Origin: Polyodon spathula
Taxonomy: Eukaryota; Chordata; Actinopteri; Acipenseriformes; Polyodontidae
Direction of reading: 5' to 3'
DNA: 64,000 nucleotides
Assembly (NCBI RefSeq): GCF_017654505.1
Contig: NC_054559.1
Location: 13,333,147-13,397,146, forward strand
The position numbers and the translations under genes are program-made. Numbering within the stretch: the first letter of the stretch is position 1; every line of letters starts with the position of its first letter. The notes beneath the pieces are model-generated. The model saw only the letters and a program-made list of their open reading frames with translations. It ran no database searches and had not been told where the DNA came from. Positions 37,470 through 50,776 of this stretch are shown here, piece by piece.

Positions 37470-37805
37470 TGGTGAATGTAAATGAGAAAAAGAGAAAGCA
37501 TGAGAAAAGCAGGATCCTGGAAGTAATGCATGAAGGCAACTAAAAGTCCCTGCCGCCACATTTTAACCTCCATATTGAGGCAATAGCAGGCTTGCAGCAT
37601 ATGGAGGAGCCCAGTCTTAATTGACAAGCGTCTGCTTACCAATTCATCCCCCTCGTAGTAATTTGCATTATTTAGCATGTGAGTGCATTTAGGTAAAATA
37701 TTTAATGCTTCCTGTTTCAATCCAATCTGAGTTGTGGTTGGCTCTGGCCCAGCTCAGGGGTCACCCAGCAATCCAGTGTCATATATTTGGCAAAGCCAAA
37801 TATGG
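37470..37805. promoter_or_regulatory. Candidate conserved non-coding element with CArG palindrome
   Basis: The stretch is complex and non-repetitive. It contains homeodomain-like and octamer-like words around 37615-37700. At its right end is a perfect inverted repeat (ATATTTGGC 37783-37791, GCCAAATAT 37795-37803) overlapping a CArG box CCAAATATGG (37796-37805). The enhancer reading is an inference from texture and motifs only. Confidence 0.25.
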
Positions 37806-38105
37806 CCACGTTTAAAAACACGATACAAAAAGGAAATGTGACAATCAGATTTCTTGGGACCTGACTGGCGGACATATACCTCTTGTTCCGAGCGATTCTC
37901 GCTGGGAGTTAATGAATGTATCTCTCATATTAGATTGACTGCTGCTAATAGTTGCTGAAATGATTTGATCTGAATGAAGCACAGTAACAGAGCATATTCC
38001 TAACCTCCCACCACCAAGAACAACACATCCCTCCTTCCTTTGCGTTATCCCTCCAACCCTCCCCCTCTATCTTCTTTGCTCTCCCCAAAGGGTTTAACAA
38101 AGAGG

Positions 38106-41100
38106 CCTAAGTGCACTTAGCCGTTCTTGACATCTGTTGAAATTATATCTGCTGGTGATGTAGCGGGAATTGGTCTAGTTTATTGTGAAGACCAGGCAGC
38201 TACAGGAAACTGACTGCATGTCTGCAAAATAAAGGATTGTGTGTATTGGGAAGGGGGGTAAACTGGGAAGTGGGGGCTACATTAGCACTTATAGCCTGCA
38301 GTTATAAGAAGACCAGCCTTTTATAATGGAATTTGGCGGTGTGATTGTAAGAAACTGTCTCCATCTAAGGTGTAATCTATTTTTTCTATTACTTTTTTTT
38401 TTTACATACATGAACAAATGTAATTCCTTTTTTCCATTATGCCTACCCTGTTAAGTGGTGAGATATTCTCTATCTATTGGCCTTCTTGTTGTTTCCTATG
38501 CATCATGCACAAGTTTGTGGAATGAAATGTGATTTTGCTTATGGGTAGAGAGTTTGGTGCAGTTATTAATGTTACAGATTCAGTCAGTAGTTAGCACTGT
38601 GGCCCTCTTTTAAGAAGGGACCTAGCGCTCAACTCAGTCGATTCACGTGTCTTACTGTTGCTTTTTTTCAAAACATTCAAAGTGATTTATTTTTTTTGAC
38701 ATGCAGTATTATTTGTTCTTACTACATATTATTTCTAACTGTAGAATTTTGGGTCTATTTATCAGGGTTCTGAAGATTAGAATTAGAATTCCGTTTGAGC
38801 ATTTGCAGTTTGGTGTGTTCTCAATGATTTCAATAAATACAGATATACAGAGAATAAATAAATAAATGAAACTGTGCCCTTTTAAGGAACTAGACATTCA
38901 AGCCTGCGGTGAACTGTTCCCCATGAAGGATTTTAGCTGAAGAAAAGAAAAGAAAACATTTCAGGGCTCAGCACTGGTAGTTAAGCCTTTTGCAGGTCAA
39001 TGCTCATTTTTGCTCCTTCCCGGGAGCTCTGTGCATTAAGTGGCTCACCCTTGACACCCAGCGAACGTCTCTTTAGATGTGTCTAACAATTTGACTTAAC
39101 ACCCTCCAGCATTTACTGTGCAAAAACAGCTATAAACTGCAGGGAGTTTCCAGGCTTTCAAAGAAGGCAAATCAAAGCCTAAAAAAAGGGAGTCTAATAG
39201 CCATGTGCTATCAAGGTAAGCTGACAGTGCCTTAAACCAGTTGAACTTAGTTAGGACCAGGACACCCCCCCCCCCCATAAAAACAAAAACAATCCTCTAA
39301 ACATCACAACTATGCACTGTAGCAGCTTTTATCCCTTTAGAAAAATTGCTATACCATTATACCAGTCTATTAACCTAGCGAGTGTGTATTGGTTCACACT
39401 GTTGTTATATTGGCATGTAAAACAAAACCTATAAATGTTACCATCGTGGTACCTTTCTATCAATGGCCCTAATAGTTGTGCTTGTGCTACAAGCCTTGTA
39501 GTCATTGGGAATCATTTATTAAGGTCCTGTATACTGTACTAAGTAAACAAACATTTTGCCTAATTATGTTTTCTGAGTTCACCTGAATGTGCAGATGTTT
39601 TTACAGACTAGGATTGCAACACAGCTGACCTGTGTGCTAGTCCTCTTAACACAGTAGAAAATGAGCTTGGCATTTTTAAAGAGACGGTTACTTAATTGTG
39701 CCTTTTAGCCAAAATTGAATCATTAACAAAAACTACCTAAATGTATATTATTTTGTCTGTGGCACAGATAATAGTGTCCGTCTGAAATGACAATAAATGC
39801 TGTTCCCTTTTGCATACATTTGTTAAAGATTCTAGTGAGTTTGTTGTATGAGATGCAGTTTCCCCGATGCTCTGAACATACCCCCTCTATTCACATACTG
39901 TATCAGCGCAGCCAAGCATATTTAGCTATCTCACATCTCAGTCCAGTAGTGCCTCATTAAGGATAGCTATTAAGGATACTTTCCTGAGGTTTTAGTTCAC
40001 CTGGTCAAGATATCTTGTGGTTTTCCAGGGCTTTTTGTGTTTGCCAATGCTTTTTCATAAGTACATATGCAGGGAGATAACTACTTAACTCCAGTCATAA
40101 TTTATTCTTTAGACTATAAAGTGTAAGAGCTATGAAATCACCATTACCAATAAGCAGGGCTATAAGCAGAGCTGCCATTCTACCGAGGTCAAATTAGGTT
40201 TCCAGCTATAGCTGGCAGTATTTATATGATTGCTTGGTATTGACTATTCAACCTCCAAATTTATGTTACACAGCAAACCAACAGAGAAAATTAAGGAGTC
40301 TTTTATACTTTACCAGAATTGTTACATGAGCATCGGCATTTATGATGAAAAAAAATACAACCGAGGACATGACCTCTGTGTCCTCATGGCTAGTCATGGC
40401 CATGCCAGTAAGGCACTATTATGTTCTGTGTTTGTAAATTATCAAAACATATTGGCATAGAAAAAGTAGAACTTCCTCCTTTAATTTCTGGCAGTATGTG
40501 TGGGTAGATTGTCAAACCAGTTCCAACTATTCATTCTGTCATTTAGGTAATTTGTGATCAAAAGAATTTGCTTGCTGAGTGAATCTAATTGATGACATTG
40601 AGTCCATTGAATGAACTGTAAAGAAAACACATTATTTTGCATGTTCACGGATAATGGTGAAAAGAATCATCATTTGCTTTATTTATACAGAGCTGTCAAT
40701 TGCTATTCTATTACAGCACTGATCACTTGACTTGAGAAAAGGACACATCGCCATTAAAATATCACCATTAGGCTGCCAATAATGCCAATGCATGCCGATC
40801 AATTTAATTATCATGCTAATTTATAACAATGGAGAAAATTTGCTTTTATTATCATTGGCAGATAACACCTCCATATAGTACATTTGAACACAATCAAAAA
40901 ACGTATATTTTCCACAATGTATACTACTTGAAGATGCATCCATGGTTCGTTTTGTCTCTTTTTTTAAAATCAGAAAAATAAAAAACAAAATCTTCTCTTT
41001 CTAATCTTTTCCTGTCCACCCGCTGTCACACCCCTGCTTTCTTTTCTAGGCTTATTTGTACTTCTTTAAATCATCCATTCTCTTCGTGCAATCAATTTCT

Positions 41101-41121
41101 ATATGAACACATTTCTGCAGG
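38106..41121. other. Non-coding DNA; candidate conserved element at 40740-40865
   Basis: No gene is seen. The segment at 40740-40865 is rich in homeodomain cores (TTAATTATCATGCTAATTTA) and free of simple repeats, as is typical of developmental enhancers. A 13-base C run occurs near 39266-39278. Confidence 0.35.
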
Positions 41122-41195
<74 letters not shown>

Positions 41196-41204
41196 GTTAT
41201 TATT
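41122..41204. repeat. (TTA)n microsatellite with one slip
   Basis: About 27 TTA/ATT units, with a phase slip at about 41153 and a GTT near the right end. Confidence 0.96.
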
Positions 41205-41634
41205 AACCAATGTGATCTGATCTTTAGCATTTGTTGTTGGTTTCATATAACTTTTTCTTTGTTAATAATTACTTTTTTTTGTTGTTTTACTAAAACTTAA
41301 TTTTCCTTATTACATTCCAGTTAGGATTTCATATGTTTTGTAGCATCTTCCCTGTTTCTCATTTACATTTGAAATCTATATTATGATCTGATGCTTTCAT
41401 GCTGTTGTACAGTACTTTGATCATCGTCAGTTTGTAAAATAGGATGCTATCGTTCGCCATATAGTATCAGGACCACTGACAATTGTGTATCTCCATATTT
41501 GTTTTAAACCGTAACACAACATTTGCGTACTACTTACAAGATGCTAAATTTGCTGTTAAAAAAAAAAATCTTTCAGATATGTCTTGTGTCTTTGTATTCT
41601 AGTATCTAACAGCATCAATAGCTGTGCATGTAAT

Positions 41635-41757
<123 letters not shown>

Positions 41758-42094
41758 ATAGATATAGTATATATATTATATAGAGTTTCTATTCATATTT
41801 GTAAGGTTCCAGCTACACAATATATGTTTATATATCTTTATCTGGAATCTGCTGTATGGATGTACGATTGTAAACCTATAAAAATGTAATTCAGTTAATG
41901 AAAAACAGAATGGTTTGCAGGGAGATGGGGAAGAAATATGGTTTTCCCATTAATCTGAATGGTTAGAACTCTAATTCACAAGCATAGCCTATTCAGCCAC
42001 TTGACGAGATTGGGAGCTCCTTAAAAAAACAGGGAAGAACAGAGATGACAAATCTTTCGGCGTTGCTATAAAACACGCAGATCGGTAGCACAAA

Positions 42095-42420
42095 GCCATA
42101 AGAATATATTGACTGCGGCCCAAGCTCATCAGAAGATTGATCAATCCAGCCTACTTGCATTAATTGTGAAACAGAAAGAGCGATGCGATCAATGGTGGGA
42201 ATGAAAGTGTAGCGGTAATGATGCCACATCTAGCTAATCCAATAATGCAGAGGCTGATGTATAGTGTATTGGAATTCCACTGTTCGGGCCCTGTCACAAT
42301 AAAGTATATCCTGCAATTATGTGAAAAAATTGAGCAGCTAGCAGCCGGGCCGGCCTAATCAGGCAGTGCCACATTCATTTTTAGTGATTAGACACTAAAT
42401 TAAGTGTCCCTCCCAAGGTT
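42095..42420. promoter_or_regulatory. Strongest candidate conserved non-coding element
   Basis: About 325 bases of complex, balanced sequence between A+T-rich flanks. It contains TGATTGAT-like TALE/homeodomain words (GATTGATCAATCC near 42136), TTAATTG, GCAATTATG and repeated ATTAG cores. No open frame spans it with coding character. Such density of homeodomain motifs without repeats is usual in vertebrate developmental enhancers. Conservation was not tested. Confidence 0.3.
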
Positions 42421-43077
42421 CCAGTCTGTCTGCATTGTTGAGATGAGGTGTGTTTGGTCTATGCAGAAAAAATGCAGATAGTCTGTAATTGTAACACAGT
42501 CATGGATTCTATAATGTGACTATCTATAATGTGATAGTCGTTAGCTGTGCCGTTATTGCTAGGTCACCCCCTTCCTCTTTTGTATATTAGTTTTGTAAAG
42601 ATGTCCTTGATCATCAGTTAAAAGTAGCCACTATCAGGTACAGACTACAGTTCATCTCAGGAGAATTCTAAACATACACACACACACACAAACTCTTCAC
42701 TCTACAGTACACACTCTAGAACAGACTGGCTGCACACTTTAAATGGTTGTGACGTCCCAAGATTGTGTGTTGTTGTGGTCTAATTGACAACATTAAACAA
42801 TTTTGTTAAGTTAAATTGGTTTCGTTAATTTGTTTTTGCACGTAAAGTAGTACAAAAATCCGTCCCTACTTTACACTGAGAGGGGGACAGTTGAATGTTA
42901 TGAGGTTCTCTATATTTCGTTGGTGCCTCCTCTGGAGGTCCTTCTACCGTTCTACTTTAATTCTTTGTGTTGCCCTCGTTACACCTACTCCCTGCGTCGA
43001 AAACACCTTCTTAGAACCCCTCCGGAAGTTTGTCGTCACCTAACTTTTTATCCCTATATTTTCTATATATATAGTAT

Positions 43078-43080
<3 letters not shown>

Positions 43081-43119
<39 letters not shown>

Positions 43120-43133
43120 ATATATATATATAT
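43081..43133. repeat. (TA)n microsatellite
   Basis: (TA)18 with one interruption and a second short TA block. Confidence 0.96.
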
Positions 43134-45620
43134 AGATTTTTGTTAATATATTTAAAAACATACAGTATAATACCTGCTGAAAATTTGCCAGCTGTCTCTG
43201 TTGTGCATCTATACACAGTTCTTTTTTTTAACAGAAATAAGTTCAAATATCCTCCAGACTAGAGGCAACGTTTCAGAAATCAACAGATGAATCCCTTTTT
43301 TCTTTGTTTTTCTTTATTCTGCCATCCTTATACAGAGGCTACCAAGGGACAAAACTGTGTCCACAGCCCTATTAGGCAGTGATTACAAAGAAATGGCTAA
43401 ACATCTCTGACCTTTTAGTGAAGCTTACATTTACACAAACACTTTGTTTTGTACAAGAAGACAGTTGCCCAAATTAAAAACATTGCTTTAAGTATGATTT
43501 CTGTTTGTCGATTATATAACAAACTAGGAAATTAAAAAAAAAATAATAATAATGCACACACAGAGAACTAAAGGAAAAATGTTTTAATTTTGCAAAAGTG
43601 AATTCTATGGTAATCAATTCAAGAAGCACCAAAAGTAAGTAGACTACAATTATGAATATTACATAAATACATAAAAAGTATAATAAATGACATCCAAGGA
43701 ACATTTTAGTCAATACTGTCCGACACAAATATTTTCATAAAGAGCAAAACTACATTTAGAAGTACAGTCACGTAGCGGTACACTCGTAAGAATACAAACA
43801 CCACAGATCATTTAAATACATTTGTTTTAAAGAAGTTAATAGAATATGAATATTTGAAATGATTATAAATGCATAACTAATTAAATGATGTGACTCATTT
43901 TAAAGTAATCACGAAGGAGAAGCACACATTTTAAAGAAGTGCTGACCAAGGTTTTAAAATAAATTTTCAACTTGCCATCACTGCCCCCGCCCCCGCCCCC
44001 TTTAGTGCAGTCTATTCGTTTCTTTTTTGTGTGTTTTATATTTTGTCAAGACAATGTTATACATCAAAAAATGCTAGATATGAAATCACTCCATGCATTG
44101 TAGTTCACTGTCTCTCCGTGGTCTAGCTGTAATCACATTCTGTGACTGCAGCACTTTATACTTTATTTGCAATATTTGCATATCCTAAAAAAAGTGAAAA
44201 ACTAAAAGAAACTTAGTAGTTTTGATTTAATTAAACACACTTTAAAGACAATGATATGTAAATATCAGCACAGGGTATTTCAAACACAACGACTACTTGT
44301 GTTAAAATATAAACATCTGTATAGCCACAGCAGCTAGTAAGGAAACTAAAACTCTCAAATATATCAATTTGGTTATCAGACTTTCTTCTAATTTAACTAG
44401 AGGCACAGCAGGTAAAATGAAAATACATTGATGGTAGAAACCCCAAAGGAAGAGATCTTTAATAAGCAGTCCAGCTCTGAGAATTCATTTAGACTTCTCC
44501 AACACTGCTAATGATCTGGTGTTACAATATGGAGCATACACTGCTAATGCTACAGCTTAACTTTCTTTGCCTGAGCTAGCACGTCTTCCAATTTATGTGC
44601 TGTATGGAAAACCCCACTAGTATGCCAGACGCTGTCTCATAGAAGCTTTCAGTTATGTTTTGTGTCTTTATCTCTACAGATATGCCTGTGTTCTTTTTCT
44701 CTCCTTCGCGTACACTACACATGTCTTTAGCAAGCTACATTAAAATCAATTGCTATGTTGATCTTAATTGTGCAGTTTTTAAAGAATTATAGCAAACATG
44801 TAATTTCCTTTTTAAAGGAAAATTACCAAAAGGACCAAACCATGGTCACCTTACTCTTCCATATGTTAGCCTTCTTTTAGGCAGTTTCTGCAGACCATAC
44901 TGATCACAGTACGAAGATAAAATGTCTAGTCCATACACCTCTTTTTAAAAACCAGCCTGGGTGAGTAATGAGTTAATGCATAGCAACCAAATTACAAATG
45001 ACATTTCTTGCTCTCTAAATCACAGCTTTATCTGAGCATTTAACATGTTACTGTATAGCAAGGTGTGTGTTATTAAGAAGGCAATTTAAATATGATTGAA
45101 TGCTGATGGAAGCTAAGGTACATCAGTCTTTTATCAGAGATAATGTTAAAACAGTGGGCCTCATAATAGGTTGGAAATGCATGAATCAAAAAAACACATA
45201 GATAAAAGAACAATAAATGATCCATCAAGAGAGGCCATTAACCCAAAAACAGCATAGATGTGAGTGACTTCATCAGCCACTTGCGAAAGAGAGTCTCTTC
45301 ATGCTCTTACAAGCCGATAGACTTCATTCACTTACATACACATCCCTATTTAAATTTTCTCAACACATTGCCTTACTTGATTCATGTTTTGACCAAGATA
45401 TGGTGTGCCCTGCATCTGTTCACTGTAAAGTGGTGAAAATAAAGAGCAAGAAGCGTGAAAATTACTTTTTAATGGCCATTTAACAGCATACTTACCATTT
45501 TCAATGTTTTACAGTCTTTTGGGGTTTTTGCAGCACTTTTTTTGTAATAGTTAAGTTTTCTTGTTTTTTCTTTTGGTATTTTTATTTATTTTTTTGTGCT
45601 TGTGTGTGTAGTCTTTCTTT
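43134..45620. other. A+T-rich non-coding DNA, nothing recognised beyond the GC boxes
   Basis: No exon, RNA gene or bounded mobile element is seen. Open frames are short and without recognisable domains. Confidence 0.5.
43983..44000. promoter_or_regulatory. Triple C5 tract with overlapping GC boxes
   Basis: Three runs of five C separated by single G form two overlapping Sp1/KLF-type GC boxes (CCCCGCCCC) in A+T-rich surroundings. No CpG island or transcription start is apparent, so promoter function is doubtful. Confidence 0.2.
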
Positions 45621-45874
45621 TATGGAAGCCCATTACTGCAACCAAATAAAATAAAACAAATACATTTTAAATTCCCATTATAAGGTTGACATACTATCTC
45701 GTTAATTTTACTTAGCATCTTGTTATTTTTACTTAGCATCTCGTTATTTTCAACTTATTATCTCGTTGTTTCGACTTACTATCTTGTTATTTCGTTAAGT
45801 CAAATAATGGAAATTCAACATTTATTTCATTTATTTATTATTTATTTTTTTGGTGGTGGAAATGGGCTTCCATA
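45621..45874. mobile_element. 250-bp TA-flanked MITE with internal tandem repeats
   Basis: The element (45623-45872) starts TGGAAGCCCATT and reads TGGAAGCCCATT from the other strand. The similarity continues for about 35 bases. It is bordered by TA on each side (45621-45622, 45873-45874), fitting a TA target duplication as made by Tc1/mariner-type transposases. Inside, about five degenerate units of roughly 20-22 bases based on ATCTCGTTATTTT..ACTTA occupy about 45695-45805. It has no coding capacity. Confidence 0.75.
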
Positions 45875-47479
45875 TTCTTTGGTATTTCAAACCTGGATAT
45901 TTCTGTGAATCATTAAACAGGAACAGTGAGAGTGGATGTGTTGGTTTTAATACAACATGTTTATTTATTTATTTATTTTTTTTGTGTAGCATATTAAAAT
46001 AAAATGAACCAAATAGGTGCTATATATGTTTTTAGGTGTGTTCTAATAATGTTAGTTTCCTTCAAGCCATGTCTTTTTTTTCTAGTAGTTGTCTCGCATT
46101 TCATTATTTAAGCATGGTTATGTTACAGAAAAGATTAATAGCTACATGGATCCTGAAACAGTCTTTTTGGGTTTTTTTTTTGCTATTTTTGTTAAGCGCT
46201 GTACAAGTGATTTATTGTTGTTCATTATGTCCTGAATTTGCCTTAGTTCTGTGAACGTCAAGCCTCACTAATTTAAGAAACTGTTTCAAAAGCAGAAAAG
46301 CAATTGGTGTTTAAATAATTTTACCATATATGAAGGAAAAATCCTTGGCAATAAAGATGGACACATACCACCGATACTTGACAGTGAGGTACAACCATTA
46401 CATTGAAAATGCATAATAAATAGGATTTAAAAAAAACAAACAACCATATAAACCTTAACCTACTGTATTTGGATAATAACAATCTTAGGAAACCAACACA
46501 GACAAGCTTGTTCTGCAAAGCACATATGGGACCAGATTTATACATATACATAATGCTGCCCCTCCAAAATGATTAAACCTTGGAAATCAATATGTAGCAC
46601 ATAAAGGTACTACAAATTCTATTGTAAATCTTCACTCCAGAGTCTCTCTGTTTAACATGAGTGCCTTTACCACACAGCAGACGCTGTATACACATTTATG
46701 CAAGGTGCTAGAGAATAGAGCAGACTATCTGCTTTCCAAACTAATTAACCCTTAATGGCTAGCATGTTAGCGCCAATAAATATTGTGCATGCAGCAATAG
46801 ATTTCCCTCTCCAGGATCTTACAATCTGAGTAAGTTCAAACTTATGTGTTGTGAATAATAATTATTTTGAAACTTGCCTTTGTTCTCTAAAGTTCGGAAG
46901 AATTATATTTTTTAAATGTGAAGGTTCTTATTGAATCTTTTCTGGTATCTAGTGAACCTGACTTCATTTCCAAACAATTAATGCCAAAGTGTACCTTAAC
47001 GTACACAGAAAGAGTGTAATTGCTTTATTTTAAAATTATTAGAAAGTGAGGCTCACAAGACCCGCCCTTCCTTTCAAATCCACAGAGTGGTAAATGTGCA
47101 TCCTGCTTTTAAGTCTCTGATTTATCCCCCCAGACTTGACAAAGCTGCTTCCATGAGTAAGGCAGAGCAGTTGAAGGTGCTCAGGAGTTTAGCTTTACTA
47201 TTAATATCAGTTCTCTGATGTCCTTTTGTGGGTATGCTCCAGCAGGTCAGACTGGTATCTCTTTATTATGAACAGCACTTATAAAACAGCCCTGCACTGT
47301 CTTAGATTCTAATATAAATTGATCCGTTCATGATGCCTCATGACCCCAGAATTTTTCAAAGAATATGTGCAGGATCATTTCTGTAAAGCTCTGCCACTTG
47401 ATAGTATGAGACTCATTTTTATGTTGGCTGTTCTGTCGGTAGCACATAAGCTTTGGTTCAAAGATTTATGAATACTGAG
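45875..47479. other. A+T-rich non-coding DNA
   Basis: No gene is seen. A complex segment at about 46735-46830 with AATTAA and CAATAAATATTG words is a weak candidate regulatory sequence. Confidence 0.45.
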
Positions 47480-47765
47480 CGGTCCCCAGGGTCTCCCCTA
47501 TTAAAGGCACAACTGTGTGCATTGCTTGTTCATGTGGAGTGCTGGTTCAAATCCTGTTTGCGCCAAGTTATGAACTGGATTGAGTTATAGAGGACAATCG
47601 ACTAGGAATAGATGACCTCATCATGCTTTGGCATCCCCTACTAGTCAGGTGCCTGCACAGCTTAACTGAAATTAACTTTATAAATGGGTTAGTTGAACCA
47701 GCAGCCCAGGGAAGAAAAGCAGCTCTTATTTTCATCACCAAGGGTAGTAATTGTAAAATCACCAT
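47480..47765 (+). mobile_element. Probable tRNA-derived SINE
   Basis: A box-B-like motif GGTTCAAATCC (47543-47553) differs from the GGTTCGANTCC consensus at one defined position. It follows a weak box-A-like AGGCACAACTGTGTG (47505-47519) by about 38 bases. More G+C-rich sequence continues to about 47765 without an open frame. No poly(A) tail or target duplication was defined. A SINE is more likely than a tRNA gene because no acceptor-stem pairing is evident. Confidence 0.42.
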
Positions 47766-49416
47766 AACATAAACTAGACTGTAAAATCTGAAGACACATG
47801 CTTAGGACATTGGGATCCTAGCAATGTAAAAATGCATCAAAAATAAAATTTTTGTGAATATACTCACAAAGAGTAAAAGATTCCCGAAACTGATATTATT
47901 ACACTGCTAATTACTAAGGCTGATATTGATGTCAGGTTGATATTAATCTTTAGCTCTTAATACAGTAGAAAGATGGGTAATAAGACCAACACCTGGTTAA
48001 AATAAACAAAACCTTGTACATGGCTTGCCTGTATCCCCAGAGATATCTTTGAAAACGTAAAAAAAGACCTTCATTTTTGACAACTACAAAAATCTGTATT
48101 GAAACAGTTGTGCCACCATAAAAAGCACCCAAGCCAATGAGGATCAAAGTGTTGCCTTTTTTTTTTGTTTGGCACAGAGCAAACTAAAAAGACAACACAT
48201 TAGCTGTCCTTATTTCCTGATTACATTTACACTTCAAAAGAAAAAAAAAAGAAGTTCAGAAGATATGTTAATAGAGCAAAATGTTAACTTGAAAACTGGA
48301 GGTATGGCACTGGAGGTATGTAAACCTCTTAACTGAGATAACTAGCAGAAGAAACTCAAGAGTCATGAGAAAATTGTATATAAATATTGACATGTTTGGC
48401 TGCCAGCAGATATACATTCAATTACATCAATTACACATTACTGTAAGGTACAATCTTTCTCAGTATTTACTGTATGTAGGTTTTAGAGATACAGTGGTGA
48501 TGGAACATGGCTTATCAAGGCAGCTAAATGCAATGTCCATCTTGCTGCAAAGTAAAAAGATTGTCCTGTCAATGTTTCTGTGTTTGCAGGATAATCTGTA
48601 AACTGTTTCTTAGATCGTATTACAACTTCCCCTGTGATTTAAGGTGTCAAGCCTCTTTTCCAGGGTCTACAGCCAAATGTTGTTATTCAGTGATGCTTAC
48701 TTGGCATAAACTGGACAAGTGAATTTTGAGCCACCTTCCGCGAGACAGAGTGGGAGTTGTGCTATTGACGAAGCCAATGAACAGGTGTACTGTGTCTTGT
48801 ATATTTTCATGTTCAACTGAAAATTACTAACAAGGTGTTGTGACATTTCCATGGGTCAAATCTAATGCCGTTTGAATAACGCTAAAACAAGCTAATTATA
48901 AGCAGTAGTTTACCTCAGAGATAAAAAGAACAGATGTGAAATATACAGAAAGGAGAAGAATGAGTTCACGATTTAAAAAAAAAAAATCTAATAAAAAGAA
49001 TGAAGACCCAGTTCTGAGGCTTATAATGCCACGCTAATTGTTAAGGTGAGGCTGTTTTACCTACTGAAGAAATGCACAGCGCACCCAATTAGGCACCATC
49101 TGACACTTCTAGCTCTCTGTTGTGTCAGTTATGAGCATAATCAAGAGGCTTGAATATTGACATCTGAACAGTAATTATTCTTTTGACTATTGCACACTGA
49201 TGATGTGCAAAACTAGCAATGCTGTACTCTCTCTCTCTGACTTCTAGCACGTGATGGCACGGAGGCTGACTGTAGAATGCAGGCTTTTAAAAGCTGCCAT
49301 CTTGTTAAATGAAGAGACAAACAGAAGGAATCGCAAGGTCATGTTAAGAGAAATATTTTAATTTACCAATCCTCAAAGCTGATATTCTAAACAGAAAGAA
49401 AAAGAATAAACCATTT

Positions 49417-49420
<4 letters not shown>
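47766..49420. other. Non-coding DNA with a candidate regulatory stretch
   Basis: The segment 49015-49215 is complex, repeat-free and contains GCTAATTGTTAAGG, CCCAATTAGG and CAGTAATTATTC words. It is a candidate conserved element on texture alone. No exon is recognised. Confidence 0.35.

Positions 49421-49493
<73 letters not shown>
49421..49493. repeat. (TA)n microsatellite with phase break
   Basis: (TA)14, then a phase shift to (AT)22. Confidence 0.97.
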
Positions 49494-49500
<7 letters not shown>

Positions 49501-49594
49501 TAATTTTGCCACATACCATGATGATACTGCAACAAGATGCTCATGCTGTAGTACAAACAATGTTAGTGTTGATCAATGGCATGTTGTGATACCA

Positions 49595-49945
49595 GGAAAT
49601 TGTAATCCCAGTACTACCACCATGGGTTATAGTGGGGATTGTAGCTGTCAACTGAAGGACGGTTATGAAATCAGAGTTGCTGGTTTGAATCTCCAGCTGA
49701 ATCTCGGTTATGTCTGTTGAACAGGGATCATTCTTAACTGAATGTTAGGTTGCCTCAGGTCCACAAAAGGAAATCTAATTTCATGTTTGCCATTCTATGC
49801 AAAGCCTGCCACTGCTTTCTTATGAGCCATTTTGAAAGCTAACCTAGGGGGTGGTGCGAAGCTGTGTAACCCTAATGATTATCTCCTGTTATGGTTTTGG
49901 CAACCTCGTGGAAATTAAGTATTTTGTGAGCCTCTGACTGACATA
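49595..49945 (+). mobile_element. Possible degenerate SINE
   Basis: A box-B-like GGTTTGAATCTCC (about 49683-49695) sits in a moderately G+C-rich block between microsatellites. No clear box A, tail or target duplication was found, so this rests on a single motif. Confidence 0.25.
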
Positions 49946-50236
49946 TATATTCTGCCTTTATGTGAATAGTACTGTACAGAATGAATTCCTGTCAGCTTCT
50001 GAACCCCACTAGGTAGATCGGGTTATTAGGTGTGCTGTAGAACTTAAAGGCATGCATGAAAAGGCTGATACACAGAGCTGAATACCAACCAGTTTGAGAC
50101 TTGAGCTATGTGCTGAGAATGATGCTTTGGGCCCAAGATTACTTGGCAGCTCTGGTTTACACCTTGTCTTCCATTCATTTCTTGATATTAAAAAAACACA
50201 GAAGCAATACCAGTTGTGAATTAATAGACGCTATCC

Positions 50237-50238
<2 letters not shown>

Positions 50239-50328
<90 letters not shown>

Positions 50329-50341
50329 TTGTTATTATTAT
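50239..50341. repeat. Compound (TTA)n-(TAG)n microsatellite
   Basis: (TTA)17-18 at 50239-50291 switches directly to (TAG)12-13 at 50291-50328, then returns to TTA. It makes the 149-codon frame at 50101-50550 look long. That frame is a polyleucine/polyvaline artefact. Confidence 0.96.
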
Positions 50342-50698
50342 CTTGGATGAATGATCAGAATCTTGATCAACATTCATCAGTGTCTCATTGTCAAGAAAAA
50401 ATTGTTGACATCAACTCAATGCATCAATTATTAGAGATCTTTTCACTATCTGACAGTGGGGTTGCAATAGTGGCTGTCTTCTCTCCATTCAAAACAATGC
50501 AGAGACCCACAAACAAAAGTACTTGTAGTGGTATGCATGATTTCAAATAACACACTTTTTAAAATGTAATTTTACTTTTTAGCTCTGGAATACTAAAATG
50601 TTGCTGTTGTTTTTTTTTATTTTTAATTTTTTTTATCAGAAATACTTTTTAAATAGCACACTACAGACCAAACCAAGGTGAATCAAATGTGAAATAAT

Positions 50699-50776
50699 AC
50701 ATGTAGATCCTGTATAGATTTCAAACATGTAGATCCTGTATAGATTTCAAACATGTAGATCCTGTATAGATTTCAA
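50699..50776. repeat. 26-bp tandem repeat, three perfect copies
   Basis: Units start at 50699, 50725 and 50751 (period 26) and appear identical, so the expansion is recent. Confidence 0.95.

Noticed and set aside
39096..39278. Minus-strand 60-codon frame starting MGGGG
   Set aside because: The start is produced by the C run at 39266-39278 and there is no further support.
50101..50550. 149-codon open frame with polyleucine/polyvaline
   Set aside because: The frame is created by the (TTA)n-(TAG)n microsatellite. The non-repeat parts have no domain or codon bias.
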